Assembly (NCBI GenBank): GCA_032718475.1
Contig: JAUCBJ010007488.1
Span: 1-64,000, forward strand
Reading direction: 5' to 3'
DNA length: 64,000 bases
Source of the DNA: Nemertoderma westbladi
Taxonomy: Eukaryota; Xenacoelomorpha; Nemertodermatida; Nemertodermatidae
Position 1 is the stretch's first letter. Every line of letters starts with the position of its first letter. Both the position numbers and the translations under genes were made by a program. Below, piece by piece: positions 11,301 to 22,237 of the stretch. Under the pieces are notes generated by a model that was not told the DNA's origin, did no database searches, and was given only the letters and a program-made list of their open reading frames with translations.

Positions 11301-11930
11301 GAGGTGAGTCATTGGCTATCCACCACCATGTCTGTTGTCCTTGAGCATGAGCAGGCGTCTGAGGTGAGTCATTGGCTATCCACCGCCACGTTTATTGTCC
11401 TTGAGCAGGCGTCTGAGATGAGTCGTTGGCTATCCACCACCATGTCTGTTTTCCTTGAGCAGGCGTCTGAGGTGAGTCATTGGCTATCCACCACCATGTC
11501 TGTTTTCCTTGAGCAGGCGTCTGAGGTGAGTCATTGGCTATCCACCACCATGTCTGTTGTCCTTGAGCATGAGCAGGCGTCTGAGGTGAGTCATTGGCTA
11601 TCCACCGCCACGTTTATTGTCCTTGAGCAGGCGTCTGAGATGACTCGTTGGCTATCCACCACCATGTCTGTTTTCCTTGAGCAGGCGTCTGAGGTGAGTC
11701 ATTGGCTATCCACCACCATGTCTGTTTTCCTTGAGCAGGCGTCTGAGGTGAGTCATTGGCTATCCACCGCCACGTTTATTGTCCTTGAGCAGGCGTCTGA
11801 GATGAGTCGTTGGCTATCCACCACCATGTCTGTTTTCCTTGAGCAGGCGTCTGAGGTGAGTCATTGGCTATCCACCACCATGTCTGTTGTCCTTGAGCAG
11901 GCGTCTGAGGTGAGTCATTGGCTATCCATT
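8349..11930. repeat. 54-bp satellite with splice-donor-like core, open 3.6-kb frame
   Basis: About 66 copies of a 54-bp unit (GTCCTTGAGCAGGCGTCTGA, GGTGAGTCATTGGCTATCC, then a variable ACCGCCACGTTTATT or ACCATGTCTGTT part). Because 54 is a multiple of three and one frame has no stop codon, the + strand is open from 8343 to 11981 (1212 codons of an 18-residue repeat such as VLEQASEVSHWLSTATFI). Most units contain GAG/GTGAGT or GAG/GTAAGT, which match the 5' splice-site consensus. Higher-order structure is visible: the rare CATTGAGCAG variant recurs at 9395, 9881, 10421 and 10691, separated by 9, 10 and 5 units. I do not call this a protein gene: no signal, no domain, and repeat periodicity alone explains the frame. 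Confidence 0.9.
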
Positions 11931-11981
11931 GCCATGTATATTCTAACTGTTTCTATGCTTACACATGAGCTGTACCTATAA

Positions 11982-12920
11982 AGAGCATTATATATCACAG
12001 ATTTTACAGATTCTGTATAGCTTGTGGATAGCAGACCAGGCTTTCCAGGATATGGCACTCCAGACAAAGGAAATGGTCTGTGAGTACGAAGGTCGTGGAA
12101 CCGTCATAAACTGATAAGATTGCGTTTTAATAATAACAAGTTTTTTGTATAATTGGGTAACATTAGCAAAGTTAATGCCATAGCTAAAATATGCGCAGCG
12201 AACACAGACATGACAAATTGTGTAGTTTACATTTCGGTACAACTTGGAAAAAATAAAAAAATTTATTTTACGAATTCCGGATCACAATTTAATGGCAATT
12301 TCACAACTGAAAACGACATAGCGAGATCTCTTTTAGTTTTTGAGTTATAGAGCTCTCTGTCCGCCTGTCAGTTAGTCTGTCTTGACAAAATTAAAGAAAC
12401 ACACGCATTGTACAATTTTCATAATAGGAAAACGTAACTAAAATTAACTAAAATGTTAATTTGATTTGTTGTAAAATGTTAACATTAACTAAAATGTTAG
12501 CAGAAGTCGTTTCCTTTCCTTAATTTTGACAGACAGATGGACAGATTGTCTGATAAACAGACAGACTGACAGTTAGACAGTATGGAATTCATCAAAAGTT
12601 AAAATTAACATCCCTAATCACCACTCTGGAAAACCCACATACCGAAAATTTTAGTTAAGAAGTATTCCTCCTTATTTTTTAAAAATTATTTTAATTATCC
12701 CTCTATTTAACAAAACATGGTGGCAATGTTTAGAATTGCTAAGTTGCATTGACAACAACAAGAAAATATATACCACAAACAGATTTAGCTCATTATGAAC
12801 ATAGCCATCATTTCCAAACAACCACATAAGATGTTATTGTAACTATATTATTAAAATAGTCTAGAAAATTGTTATGAGTAGACACAATAATTTAGTTGGC
12901 CTATGGCAGCTTACCGCCTA
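11982..12920. other. Non-genic sequence with imperfect inverted repeat
   Basis: No gene is seen. An imperfect inverted pair flanks about 100 bp: 12361-12400 (GTCTGTCTTGACAAAATTAA) and 12505-12585 (TTAATTTTGACAGACAG, then ACAGACAGACTGACAGTTAG). It could be a degraded MITE of roughly 240 bp ending in GTCT-type repeats; no target duplication is clear. Confidence 0.3.
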
Positions 12921-12923
12921 ATA

Positions 12924-13080
12924 AGGCGGGGTAGCTCAGTTGGTTGATTGGTTCTAGGTTCCAACCCACCAAGGTCAGCCTTTCATCCACTGGGGTAGAT
13001 AAAATGAAGACCATTTGATTTAAACTTGGGATAGGAGTAGTGCTCACCCCTACCGGGTAGCAGCTATAGAAAGACCTTCA
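12924..13080 (+). mobile_element. tRNA-derived SINE head
   Basis: TAGCTCAGTTGG (12932-12943) is a good RNA polymerase III A box, and GGTTCCAACCC (12958-12968) a B box. Only about 14 bp separates them, against 30 or more in a real tRNA, so the D-to-T arm region is shortened and this is not a working tRNA gene. It is followed by a unique body (GGGTAGATAAAATGAAGACC) and then by the repeat that fills 13081-15915. The most likely reading is a tRNA-related SINE. Its apparent 3' remainder (TCGGGTCGCCTCGACCATTA) appears after the satellite at about 15896. Confidence 0.65.
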
Positions 13081-15915
13081 GGTCGCCTCCGGCTCCGGCC
13101 GACTGTTTGCTTTGCTATGTTAGGAGCCTTCGGGTCGCATCCGGAGTCAGCCAACTGTTTGTTTTGCTATATGTTAGGAGCCTTTGGGTCACCTCCGGCA
13201 TTCAGCTAACTGTTTGTTTTGCTAAATGTTAGGAACCTTTGGGTCGCCTCTGGTGTCAGCTGACTGTTTGCTTTGCTATATGTTAAGAGCCTTCGGGTCG
13301 CATCTGGAGTCAGCCAACTGTTTGCTTTGCTATGTTAGGAGCCTTCGGGTCGCATCCGGAGTCAGCCAACTGTTTGCTTTGCTATGCTAGGAGCCTTCGG
13401 GTCACATCCGGAGTCAGCCAACTGTTTGTTTTGCTATATGTTAGGAGCCTTTGGGTCACCTCCAGCATTCAGCCAACTGTTTGTTTTGCTATATGTTAGG
13501 AACCTTTGTGTTGCCTCCACCTTTGGGTCGCCTTTGGTGTCAGCCGACTGTTTGCTTTGCTATATGTTAGGAGCCTTTGTGTCGCCTCCACCTTTGGGTC
13601 GCCTCTGGTGTCAGCCGACTGTTTGCTTTGCTATATGTTAGGAGCCTTTGTGTCGCCTCCACCTTTGGATCGCCTCTATTATGTCAGCTGACTGTTTGCT
13701 TTGCTATATGTCAGGAGCCTTTGTGTCGCCTCCACCTTTGGGTCGCCTCTGGTGTCAGCCGACTGTTTGCTTTGCTATATGTTAGGAACCTTTGTGTCGC
13801 CTCCACCTTTGGGTTGCCTCTGGTGTCAGCCGACTGTTTGCTTTGCTATATGTTAGGAGCCTTTGTGTCGCCTCCAGCTTTCGGTCGCCTCTGGTGTCAG
13901 CCGACTGTTTGCTTTGCTATGCTAGGAGCCTTCGGGTCACATCCGGAGTCAGCCAACTGTTTGTTTTGCTATGTTAGGAGCCTTCGGGTCGCATCCGGAG
14001 TCAGCCGACTGTTTGTTTTGCTATATGTTAGGAGCCTTTGTGTCGCCTCCAACTTTGGGTCGCCTAATGGTGTCAGCCGACTGTTTGCTTTGCTATGTTA
14101 GAAGCCTTTGGGTCACCTCCGGCATTCAGCCAACTGTTTGTTTTGCTATGCTAGGAGCCTTCGGGTCGCATCCGGAGTCAGCTGACTGTTTGTTTTGCTA
14201 TATGTTAGGAGCCTTTGGGTCACCTCCGGCTTTCAGCTAACTGTTTGTTTTGCTATATGTTAGGAGCCTTTGTGTCGCCTCCACCTTTGGGTCGCCTCTG
14301 GTGTCAGTCGACTGTTTGCTTTGCTATGTTAGGAGCCTTCGGGTCGCATCCGGAGTCAGCCAACTGTTTGTTTTGCTATATGTTAGGAGCCTTCGGGTCG
14401 CATCCGGAGTCAGCCAACTGTTTGTTTTGCTATATGTTAGGAGCCTTCGGGTCGCATCCGGAGTCAGCCAACCTTTTGTTTTGCTATATGTTAGGAGCCT
14501 TCGGGTCGCATCCGGAGTCAGCCAACTGTTTGCTTTGCTATGTTAGGAGCCTTTGGGTCGCATCCGGAGTCAGCCAACTGTTTGCTTTGCTATGTTAGGA
14601 GTCTTCGGGTCACATCCGGAGTCAGCCAACTGTTTGTTTTGCTATAGGTTAGGAGCCTTTGGGTCACCTCCGGCATTCAGCCAACTGTTTGTTTTGCTAT
14701 ATGTTAGGAACCTTTGTGTTGCCTCCACCTTTGGGTCGCCTCTGGTGTCAGCCGACTGTTTGCTTTGCTATATGTTAGGAGCCTTTGTGTCGCCTCCACC
14801 TTTGGGTCGCCTCTGGTGTCAGCTGACTGTTTGCTTTGCTATATGTTAGGAGCCTTTGTGTCGCCTCCACCTTTGGATCGCCTCTAGTGTCAGCTGACTG
14901 TTTGCTTTGCTATATGTCAGGAGCCTTTGTGTTGCCTCCACCTTTGGGTCGCCTCTGGTGTCAGCCGACTGTTTGCTTTGCTATATGTTAGGAGCCTTTG
15001 TGTCGCCTCCAGCTTTCGGTCGCCTCTGGTGTCAGCCGACTGTTTGCTTTGCTATGTTAGGAGCCTTCGGGTCGCATCCGGAGTCAGCCAACCTTTTGTT
15101 TTGCTATATGTTAGGAGCCTTCGGGTCGCCTCTGGTGTCAGCCGACTGTTTGCTTTGCTATGCTAGGAGCCTTCGGGTCACATCCGGAGTCAGCCAACTG
15201 TTTGTTTTGCTATTTTAGGAGCCTTCGGGTCGCATCCGGAGTCAGCCGACTGTTTGTTTTGCTATATGTTAGGAGCCTTTGTGTTGCCTCCAACTTTGGG
15301 TCGCCTCTGGTGTCAGCCGACTGTTTGCTTTGCTATGTTAGAAGCCTTTGGGTCACCTCCGGCATTCAGCCAACTGTTTGTTTTGCTATGCTAGGAGCCT
15401 TCGGCTCGCATCCGGAGTCAGCCGACTGTTTGTTTTGCTATATGTTAGGAGCCTTTGGGTCACCTCCGGCTTTCAGCTAACTGTTTGTTTTGCTATATGT
15501 TAGGAGCCTTTGTGTCGCCTCCACCTTTGGGTCACCTCTGGTGTCAGTCAACTGTTTGCTTTGCTATGTTAGGAGCCTTCGGGTCGCATCCAGAGTCAGC
15601 CAACTGTTTGTTTTGCTATATGTTAGGAGCCTTCAGGTCGCATCCGGAGTCAGCCAACTGTTTGTTTTGCTATATGTTAGGAGCCTTTGGGTCGCATCCG
15701 GAGTCAGCCAACTGTTTGTTTTGCTATATGTTAGGAGCCTTCGGGTCGCATCCGGAGTCAGCCAACTGTTTGCTTTGCTATGTTAGGAGCCTTCGGGTCT
15801 CATCCGGAGTCAGCCAACTGTTTGCTTTGCTATGTTAGGAGTCTTCGGGTCGCATCCGGAGTCAGCCAACTGTTTGCTTTGCTATGTTAGGTGTCTTCGG
15901 GTCGCCTCGACCATT
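13081..15915. repeat. Satellite expanded from a SINE tail
   Basis: Tandem units of about 50-72 bp share GTTAGGAGCC, TTCGGGTCGCATCCGGAGTC and AGCCAACTGTTTGTTTTGCT. Longer variants carry an extra TTTGTGTCGCCTCCACC block. The first unit flows directly out of the SINE body at 13060-13100, and sequence resembling the SINE 3' end follows the last unit. A long-range duplication is clear: positions 14101, 14150 and 14581 match 15341, 15390 and 15821, a constant offset of 1240 bp. Short ORFs in all frames are products of repetition and are not called. Confidence 0.85.
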
Positions 15916-16084
15916 ATCTACTATTAGGTCATGATGATAAACGGATTGATTTAATTACTTTATCTCAACAATTTTATATAAATTTTCGTGAATATTGAAG
16001 GAATTCAATGATTAAGGGACCATTACCCCCAATGGAAGTGAATTTTATTTTTATTTTTTTTTCTGTTTTTGTAGTTTGATAGAA
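15916..16084. other. Unassigned AT-rich sequence
   Basis: No gene or repeat recognised, apart from the probable SINE 3' remainder at its left edge. Confidence 0.3.
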
Positions 16085-16089
16085 GGTCT

Positions 16090-16285
16090 TTCATGTGGTG
16101 AAATCGGTTTTCACCAAGGACTACTGAAGCAAGGACTGGCATACAGTAAATCCAGACTTTGCTAGCGAAGGCCATGTTGTTTATATTACCTGTAACCAAT
16201 TTGAATGATAAACATACACATTTTGGGGTAAAAAATTATGGAGAATCTATTTCTGGTATTAGTTTTTAAATTTTATGTTGCTTCC
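16090..16285 (+). repeat. Dispersed repeat, copy 1 (inverted partner at 45.9 kb)
   Basis: GGTTTTCACCAAGGACTACT, TTGCTAGCGAAGGCCATGTT and AGAATCTATTTCTGGTATTA recur in reverse complement between 45890 and 46085 in the same order. The two copies differ at many positions. No coding potential is seen; the element type is unknown. Confidence 0.75.
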
Positions 16286-16290
16286 ATGAA

Positions 16291-17125
16291 TTATTTTCTA
16301 TATTTATTGTTTTTATAAATTATGTTGTCCCTTTCGTTCGTCCTTCGTTATCAGGTGGCGTTATTTACTTTCTATGAATTATTTTATCATTTGTTTAAAG
16401 TTGCACAACAAATTTCATTATTTTATAATTACTTTATAGGCCTATTATTATTTAGGTATTTTATATTATCACTTTATATAATACCGACTTTTTATTACTA
16501 CCAGGTAGGCCTACATATTACAGTATTATCTTATTACGTTATTACATTATTCAGTTATTATTTATTATTATGATTGCCGACCAAATATTCCCCACTCTCA
16601 GAAAACACATCAATGGCCCTGATATCGGCTCTTCATTAAATAAATAGATTAAGTAACATTGCTTTTGAAATGGTAATTTTGAATGTGCCCTCTGCGGCAC
16701 GAAAAAAACAAGTAGTGCAAATATGATAATGAAGAATCACCACAAAATCAATCAAATTAATTTTATGATCATATAGGTTTTTTATGATGCTGATCATGAA
16801 TATGACACTGAAATATATCGTACATTGTAGATTGTGGTAATTTTAGATACATGTGTCAATGTGCGGCGCGAAAAATACAAAGTAGCACAAATTTCATAAT
16901 CAAAAATCATCACCAAATCAACCTGATTTTTAGACATTATGGGTTTTCTGGGGCGCAGATCACGAATATGACACTCAAAAATATCTTATTATCCAACCAA
17001 ATTCGATTTTTGACGTTTGAAATTCATTTTAATTTTAATTTTAATTAATTTATTAATGAAATTTTAACTTTATTTTAAACTTTTGAAATGTATTTATTAC
17101 GTTGTAAAATGGCCCGGGCCGGATA
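16291..17125. repeat. AT-rich block with two diverged ~175-bp tandem copies
   Basis: Within this AT-rich block, about 16678-16830 and 16855-16995 are diverged direct repeats: both contain a GCGGC/TGCGG-CGAAAAA-ACAA segment followed by GTAG(T/C)(G/A)CAAAT, then ATCACCA-AAATCAA and GATCA(T/C)GAATATGACACT. No gene is seen. Confidence 0.55.
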
Positions 17126-17350
17126 GGGTTAATGGGTACTCTTGGATTCGACCATATAATAAACCTTTGTTGAGTATGTCTTTGAACAATGTACTTCAAG
17201 TTGGCGAGTCATAAACCTCAACTGACTCTTGTGTTTCGAATTCCCAGAGTTGACGACCTTCCAAATAAGTTCGCGGGCCTTCTGGAGGTAACATATAGTG
17301 CTTCGGGGATCTGTGTCTCTTTTCACCGTTGCCACAACTTATCTCAATTG
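17126..17350. other. Unassigned low-complexity-free segment
   Basis: Moderately GC-balanced sequence that looks older or unique compared with its neighbours. Short ORFs exist on both strands but none shows a recognisable domain. It could be a fragment of another retroelement. Confidence 0.25.
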
Positions 17351-17357
17351 CGACCAA

Positions 17358-17519
17358 TGGACTACTACTACTACTACTAGGATCGGCATGCTGCATTGCA
17401 GCTGCATTTTTAAGAATGCTGTGCCGGCTTGTCGACAAAATTGCGCCGCCTCAACTCCCTATCAACCATGACATTTGCTAGATCATCTGCATCTTCAAGG
17501 CCAGCGTCCTTTAAGATAC
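17358..17519 (-). mobile_element. RTE-A 3' end, strongly 5'-truncated
   Basis: (ACT)n then AGGATCGGCATGCTGCATTG and GCAGCTGCATTTTTAAGAAT match the 3' ends of the RTE-A copies at 22261, 58119 and 62192. Only about 160 bp of the element's 3' end remains, which is typical of 5' truncation during target-primed insertion. The element's tail is (AGT)n when read on the minus strand. Confidence 0.85.
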
Positions 17520-17742
17520 ACTAACTCTCAAGGATAGTTATACTCACCATTCAAATATCCCTCGCAAACCAGATTCCCCCCAGCATCACTATGCCTCAGT
17601 GCCTCAGTGGTGCATAGACTATACCTCACTGAGGCATAGACTATGACTCACTGAGGCACTGAGGCATAGTGATGCTGGGGGGAATCTGGTTTGCGAGGGA
17701 TATTTGAATGGTGAGTATAACTATCCTTGAGAGTTAGTGTGA
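17520..17742. repeat. Hairpin repeat with ~90-bp arms and TGCCTCA core
   Basis: Left arm from CACTAACTCTCAAGGATAGT through CCCCCCAGCATCACTATGCC and right arm (17645-17742) are near-perfect reverse complements, around a core of short palindromes based on GCCTCA-G-TGAGGC. The same arm sequence occurs singly at 41340-41410 (+) and 43485-43550 (-). It is a foldback-type or MITE-type repeat. It sits right at the 5' truncation edge of the RTE-A tail. Confidence 0.85.
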
Positions 17743-18300
17743 CGTTATCTCACCATGGATGAGCTTTACCACTGTACTCGAATCTGCTCTCTTATTGGCT
17801 GCTTGATGCCTCAGATTAAGGGTCTAAGGCCTTCAAGCTGATCATTTGCTTACTTTTCTAATTAGAAGGTCGTGAGTTCGAACCCTAGAAGAGCATTATT
17901 ATTTTTCCTAGCTCTTGGCTGACTCTAGTGTACACTAGCTTTGACTCTCCCAGCTATAGTGATAGTATGCAACCTTGGGAGTTAATATGCGGAATTATGA
18001 GTAAAGGCCAAGAGATTAGACTTCAGGTTGCCTCCATTGATTCACTTTTTTTAACTTTATAAAATAATTCAACCCTTATTTAAAGTTTTAAAAATTATGA
18101 CTTAGTCAACCAATTTTCCAAAGTATATTATAAAAACATACAATTTCTTGAATAAATAGACCTAATAGTAATAAATATTGAGGGGTAAATACATTTATAA
18201 TACTAATATAATTATTATGGATAAATAGTCCTAATACTAATATAATTGTTTTGGATAAATAGTCCTAACAGTAATAGTAATTGGAGTAATAATTAGCCTT
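17743..18300 (+). repeat. Body of hairpin-linked repeat with tRNA-like B box
   Basis: Continues from the hairpin. It has a B-box-like GAGTTCGAACCC near 17874-17885 and ends in AT-rich units (ATAAATAGTCCTAATACTAA). The whole stretch is found inverted at about 42900-43500, including TTCTAATTAGAAGGT and TAGGGTTCGAA-type sequence. The element may therefore include a SINE-like pol III module, but no clear A box is seen. Confidence 0.6.
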
Positions 18301-18675
18301 AATTAGTTACTACGTCCAGTCACGTACAATTAGTCACGTACAAGCCCCGTGTAACTATGCTATCAGTAAAGGCTATCAGTACAGCAGAACAGCAGTACAG
18401 CCTTTGATACTGCCGACAGCCAGACTGCTTGGCGCCAAACAAAGGAGGCTAACATTACGGCGTTTTGATATTGCCGACAACACTGAACCTTTGAGGATTG
18501 CGTACATTGCTAGCTACCAACCAGCACAGGGATGCCCTCTTGTTGCGGATGTGGTATAAACGGCACTTACAAACGCAGTGCGTAGTGCGCCTGTGTGAGG
18601 GCAAGCCGAGAATCGACAAGCAAATACATACGGTGCCTGAATGGCGGAGTCGGTTTGCCGACTACCCACTCTCAA

Positions 18676-18698
18676 CCCCCCCCCCCCCCCCCCCCCCC
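18676..18698 (+). repeat. Poly-C run (23 C)
   Basis: A 23-base C run encodes the proline stretch of the YADD element. G runs of 13 (21155-21167) and 15 (21544-21558) in the same element suggest homopolymer instability. Length may be inaccurate in the assembly. Confidence 0.9.
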
Positions 18699-19036
18699 GA
18701 TCAGTGATGGACAACGAGACCTGCCGGCGCCAACGATCACGTCCTTCTCCCAGCCGTCTCCATCCGAGTTGGGGAGGGGTGACAACTCCCTCGATGATAC
18801 GTTGTTGGACACGTCTGACAGTGATTGCTCTTTTCATTCACTGAGCGACACGTTGGTGCCTCGATGTTCCCCTGACCGGGTCAGTAAGTCAGCCGCATCG
18901 AGTCATGAAGGCGGTGGGTTGAGTCCGGTTGTCTGTTTGTCCGTCCACGCCCACGCGGGTCTGCCAGTCGGTTTGTCTGTCACCACGAGTACGTCTGTCG
19001 GTTTGTCTGTCCCCATGGTTGGGTCGTGTAAGGGTC

Positions 19037-20960
19037 CCCCAGACCAGATGGGTCACCCATTCACAAGGGTCCCCCAGACCAGTTGGGTCCCCCCACTCAG
19101 CTGGGTCCCCCAGACCAGTTGGGTCCCCCCGCTCAGCTGGGTCCCCCGGACCAGTTGGGTCCCCCAGACCAGTTGGGGCCCCCAGACCATTTGGGTCCCC
19201 CAGACCAGTTGGGTCCCCTCATTCACAAGGGTTCGCCCGTTCATAAGGGTCCCCCAGATCAGATGGGTCCCCCCGTTCATAAGGGTCCCCCAGATCAGTT
19301 GGGTCCCCCCGTTCATAAGGGTCCCCAGACCAGTTGGGTCACCCCGTTCATAAGGGTCCCCCGCCCCCCGTTCATAAGGGTCCCCCAGACCAGCTGGGTC
19401 CCCCCGTTCATAAGGGTCCCCCAGACCAGTTGGGTCCCCCCGTTCATAAGGGTCCCCCGCCCCCCGTTCATAAGGGACCCCCAGACCAGTTGGGTCCCCC
19501 CGTTCAAAAGGGCCCCCCTGTTTATAAGGGTCCCCCAGTGCAGTTGGGTCCCCCAGACCAGTTGAGTCCCTCAGACCAGTTGGGTCCCCCCGTTCACAAG
19601 GGTCCCCCCGTTCAGTTGGGCGCCCTCAGACCAGTTGTGTTCCCCAGAAAAGTTGGGTCCCCCAGACCAGTTGGGCCCTCCCGTTCATAAGGGTTCCACC
19701 GTTCATAATGGTCCCCCAGACCAGTTGGGTCCCCCCGTTCATAAAGGGTCCCCCAGACCAGTTGGGTCCCCCCGTTCACAAGGGTCCCCCATTTCAGTTG
19801 GGTCCCCCAGACCAGTTGGGTCCCCCCGTTCAAGAGGGTCCCCCCGTTCAGTTGGCCCCCCCAGACCAGTTGGGTCCCCCCATTCACAAGGGTCCCCCCG
19901 TTCAGTTGGGTCCCCCAGACCAGTTGGGTCCCCCCGTTCACAAGGGACCCCCCGTTCAGCCGGGTCCCCCAGACCAGTTGGGTCCCCAATCCCAGTTGGA
20001 TCCCCCAAACCAGTTGGGCCCCTCAGACCAGTTGGGTCCCCCCGTTCATAAGGGTCCCCCAGACCAGTTGGGTCCTCCCGTTCATAAGGGTCCCCCGCCC
20101 CCCGTTCATAAGGGACCCCCAGACCAGTTGGGTCCCCCCGTTCAAAAGGGCCCCCCTGTTTATAAGGGTCCCCCAGTGCAGTTGGGTCCCCCAGACCAGT
20201 TGAGTCCCTCAGACCAGTTGGGTCCCCCCGTTCACAAGGGTCCCCCCGTTCAGTTGGGCGCCCTCAGACCAGTTGTGTCCCCCAGAACAGTTGGGTCCCC
20301 CAGACCAGTTGGGCCCTCCCGTTCATAAGGGTTCCACCGTTCATAATGGTCCCCCAGACCAGTTGGGTCCCCCCGTTCATAAGGGTCCCCCAGACCAGTT
20401 GGGTCCCCCCGTTCACAAGGGTCCCCCATTCCAGTTGGGTCCCCCAGACCAGTTGGGTCCCCCCGTTCAAAAGGGTCCCCCCGTTCAGTTGGCCCCCCCA
20501 GACCAGTTGGGTCCCCCCATTCACAAGGGTCCCCCCGTTCAGTTGGGTCCCCCAGACCAGTTGGGTCCCCCCGTTCACAAGGGACCCCCCGTTCAGCCGG
20601 GTCCCCCAGACCAGTTGGGTCCCCAATCCCAGTTGGATCCCCCAGACCAGTTGGGCCCCTCAGACCAGTTGGGTCCCCCCGTTCATAAGGGTCCCACAGA
20701 CCAGTTCGGTCCCCCCGTTCATAAGGGTCCCCCAGACCAGTTGGGTCCCCCTGTTTAGCTGGGTCCCTCGGACCAGATATGTCCCCCTGTTCAGTTGGGT
20801 CCCCCCATTCATAAGGGTCCCCCCGTTAAGGTGGGTCCCCCAAACCAGTTGGGTCCCCCCGTTTATAAGGGTCCCCCCGTTCAGTTGGGTTCCCCAGATC
20901 AGTTGGGTCCCCCAGACCAATTGGGTCCCCCCATTCATATGGGTCCCCCCGTTCAAGGGG
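19037..20960 (+). repeat. GGTCCCCCAGACCAGTT minisatellite inside YADD element
   Basis: Alternating modules CCCCCAGACCAGTTGGGT, CCCCCGTTCATAAGGGT and CCCCCGTTCAGTTGGGT run for 1.9 kb. In one frame they encode GPPDQLGPPVHKGPPVQL. Because modules are mostly multiples of three, long frames are open on both strands, which explains many overlapping ORFs. A block of about 638 bp is duplicated (GGGCGCCCTCAGACCAGTTG at 19618 and 20256). The array sits between the poly-proline and RT-proximal coding parts of the retroelement, so it is an internal coding expansion. Confidence 0.85.
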
Positions 20961-22237
20961 GTTCCAGTTCCTTTGACGACACATCGCCCTTTGGCTCACA
21001 CTGGACTCCCGACGCACCCCTCAACTTGGACCCACAAGACCTGATGATGAGGGCCTTTGGGGCCCCCTTGGTGGGTAAAGGTGCTCCGCCTGATGGATTG
21101 CTCCACCAGTGGAGGAGGGCCACTCAATTACGCGGCTCCAAGTATAGACAGCCTGGGGGGGGGGGGGCGTGGGTCACTATATGGTTGAGCTGTTGACGTC
21201 GGAAGTCACAGCTTTTGTGGCTGGTGTGAGACATAACGTTGCGAATGTGCATTCCGAGCGGATCCTCCTCGCAGACTCGCTGCTCCTTCACCGGAACCCC
21301 AGGGTCATCAAAGCTGCAGATATTCGATGCCTCCTCATCCGCCGACTCGAAATGTGGAGGTCAGGGCGGCTTGATGCGCTGCTTCAGAAGGCGGAGCGCT
21401 GCTCCAGTAAAGTTGGATCTGGAAGGCAGACCAAAGTCAAGACCCCGGAGGAGGACAAAGACCACACAGTTCGAGTTTTTACTCGCCTGATCTTGGAGGG
21501 CAAAGTGAAGAGCGCGGTTTGGTGGGTCACAAATCGTGAGGGTGGGGGGGGGGGGGGGTGTTAGACCCAGATTATGACGCCATCGATGCTGAAGAAAGAA
21601 AGGTTAAGGTCATCGACCTTCTTTGTGCCAAGCATCCCCCTGCCGAGAACCTCCCAGTCTGGGTCAATGTCGACGTTACTGCCTCCCACATAGAGTCCTC
21701 CACGCATCGACTCTATGGAGGTGCTGGACCTGCCGGCTCCAATTCAACCCACTGGGGTGATTACCTCCTTCATTATGGCGCTCACAGTGAATGCCTCCGG
21801 GATGCGGTTGCTGAGTTAGCACGTTCCCTTTCCAACGCTGTCGTACCCTGGGAGTCGGTGCGCGCCCTGATGTCCTGTCATCTGATCGCCCTGGATAAGT
21901 GCCCGGGGGTCTGCCCAATCGGCATCGGGGAGTGTTCACGGCGGATTCTCGGCTGATCCTTGGCCGAAGCGACGGGGGATGACGTCACCGCGACCTGTGG
22001 CGCCAAGCAGCTCTCTGCCGGCACGTCAGCCCGTCAATGTGGCCCTGGTGCTCCCTGTTTTTGTTTAACTGCTACAGGGGCACAGTATGCTAATTATTAG
22101 AGGGACCAACATGGTTTTATTTAGCGAGGAGGGAACCACCCAGGGCGATCCCCTTGCGATGCTGGAGTACTCGACCGGTATACTCCCCCTCATTCACCAC
22201 CTGAGAAAGCCCCCCCTCATTCAGAACTGGTTTGCCA

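Larger units (their letters stand above)
18500..22237 (+). pseudogene. YADD retroelement, N-terminal half (Cys-rich, P-rich, RT start)
   Basis: From about 18528 the + strand reads a cysteine-rich segment (PSCCGCGINGTYKRS, stop, CACVRASRE), a poly-proline stretch from 23 C, and an acidic SDSDCSFHSL region. A long proline/glutamine minisatellite follows (19037-20960), then PFGSHWTPDAPLNLDP and a basic helix region (RRLEMWRSGRLDALL). The RT begins at about 21800: VPWESVRALMSCHLIALDKC, PIGIGECSRRILG, then TGDDV.A.CG.KQL and, at 22082-22237, SEEGTTQGDPLA and NWFAND, the catalytic box normally YADD. Frames shift at the G runs (21155-21167, 21544-21558) and several stops occur, so it is dead. The protein continues at 39590 after nested insertions. 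The family appears to be a LINE-like retroelement; I cannot name its clade. Confidence 0.7.

Noticed and set aside
12924-12990. Functional tRNA gene
   Set aside because: A and B boxes are only about 14 bp apart, the acceptor stem does not pair, and a SINE body follows.
13384-15838. Many overlapping cysteine/leucine-rich ORFs
   Set aside because: Repeat-derived frames in the SINE-tail satellite, in several frames at once.
18929-21044. Collagen-like or proline-rich secreted protein, on either strand
   Set aside because: The GPP-type pattern comes from a nucleotide minisatellite inside a broken retroelement; no Gly-X-Y register and frames are open on both strands.
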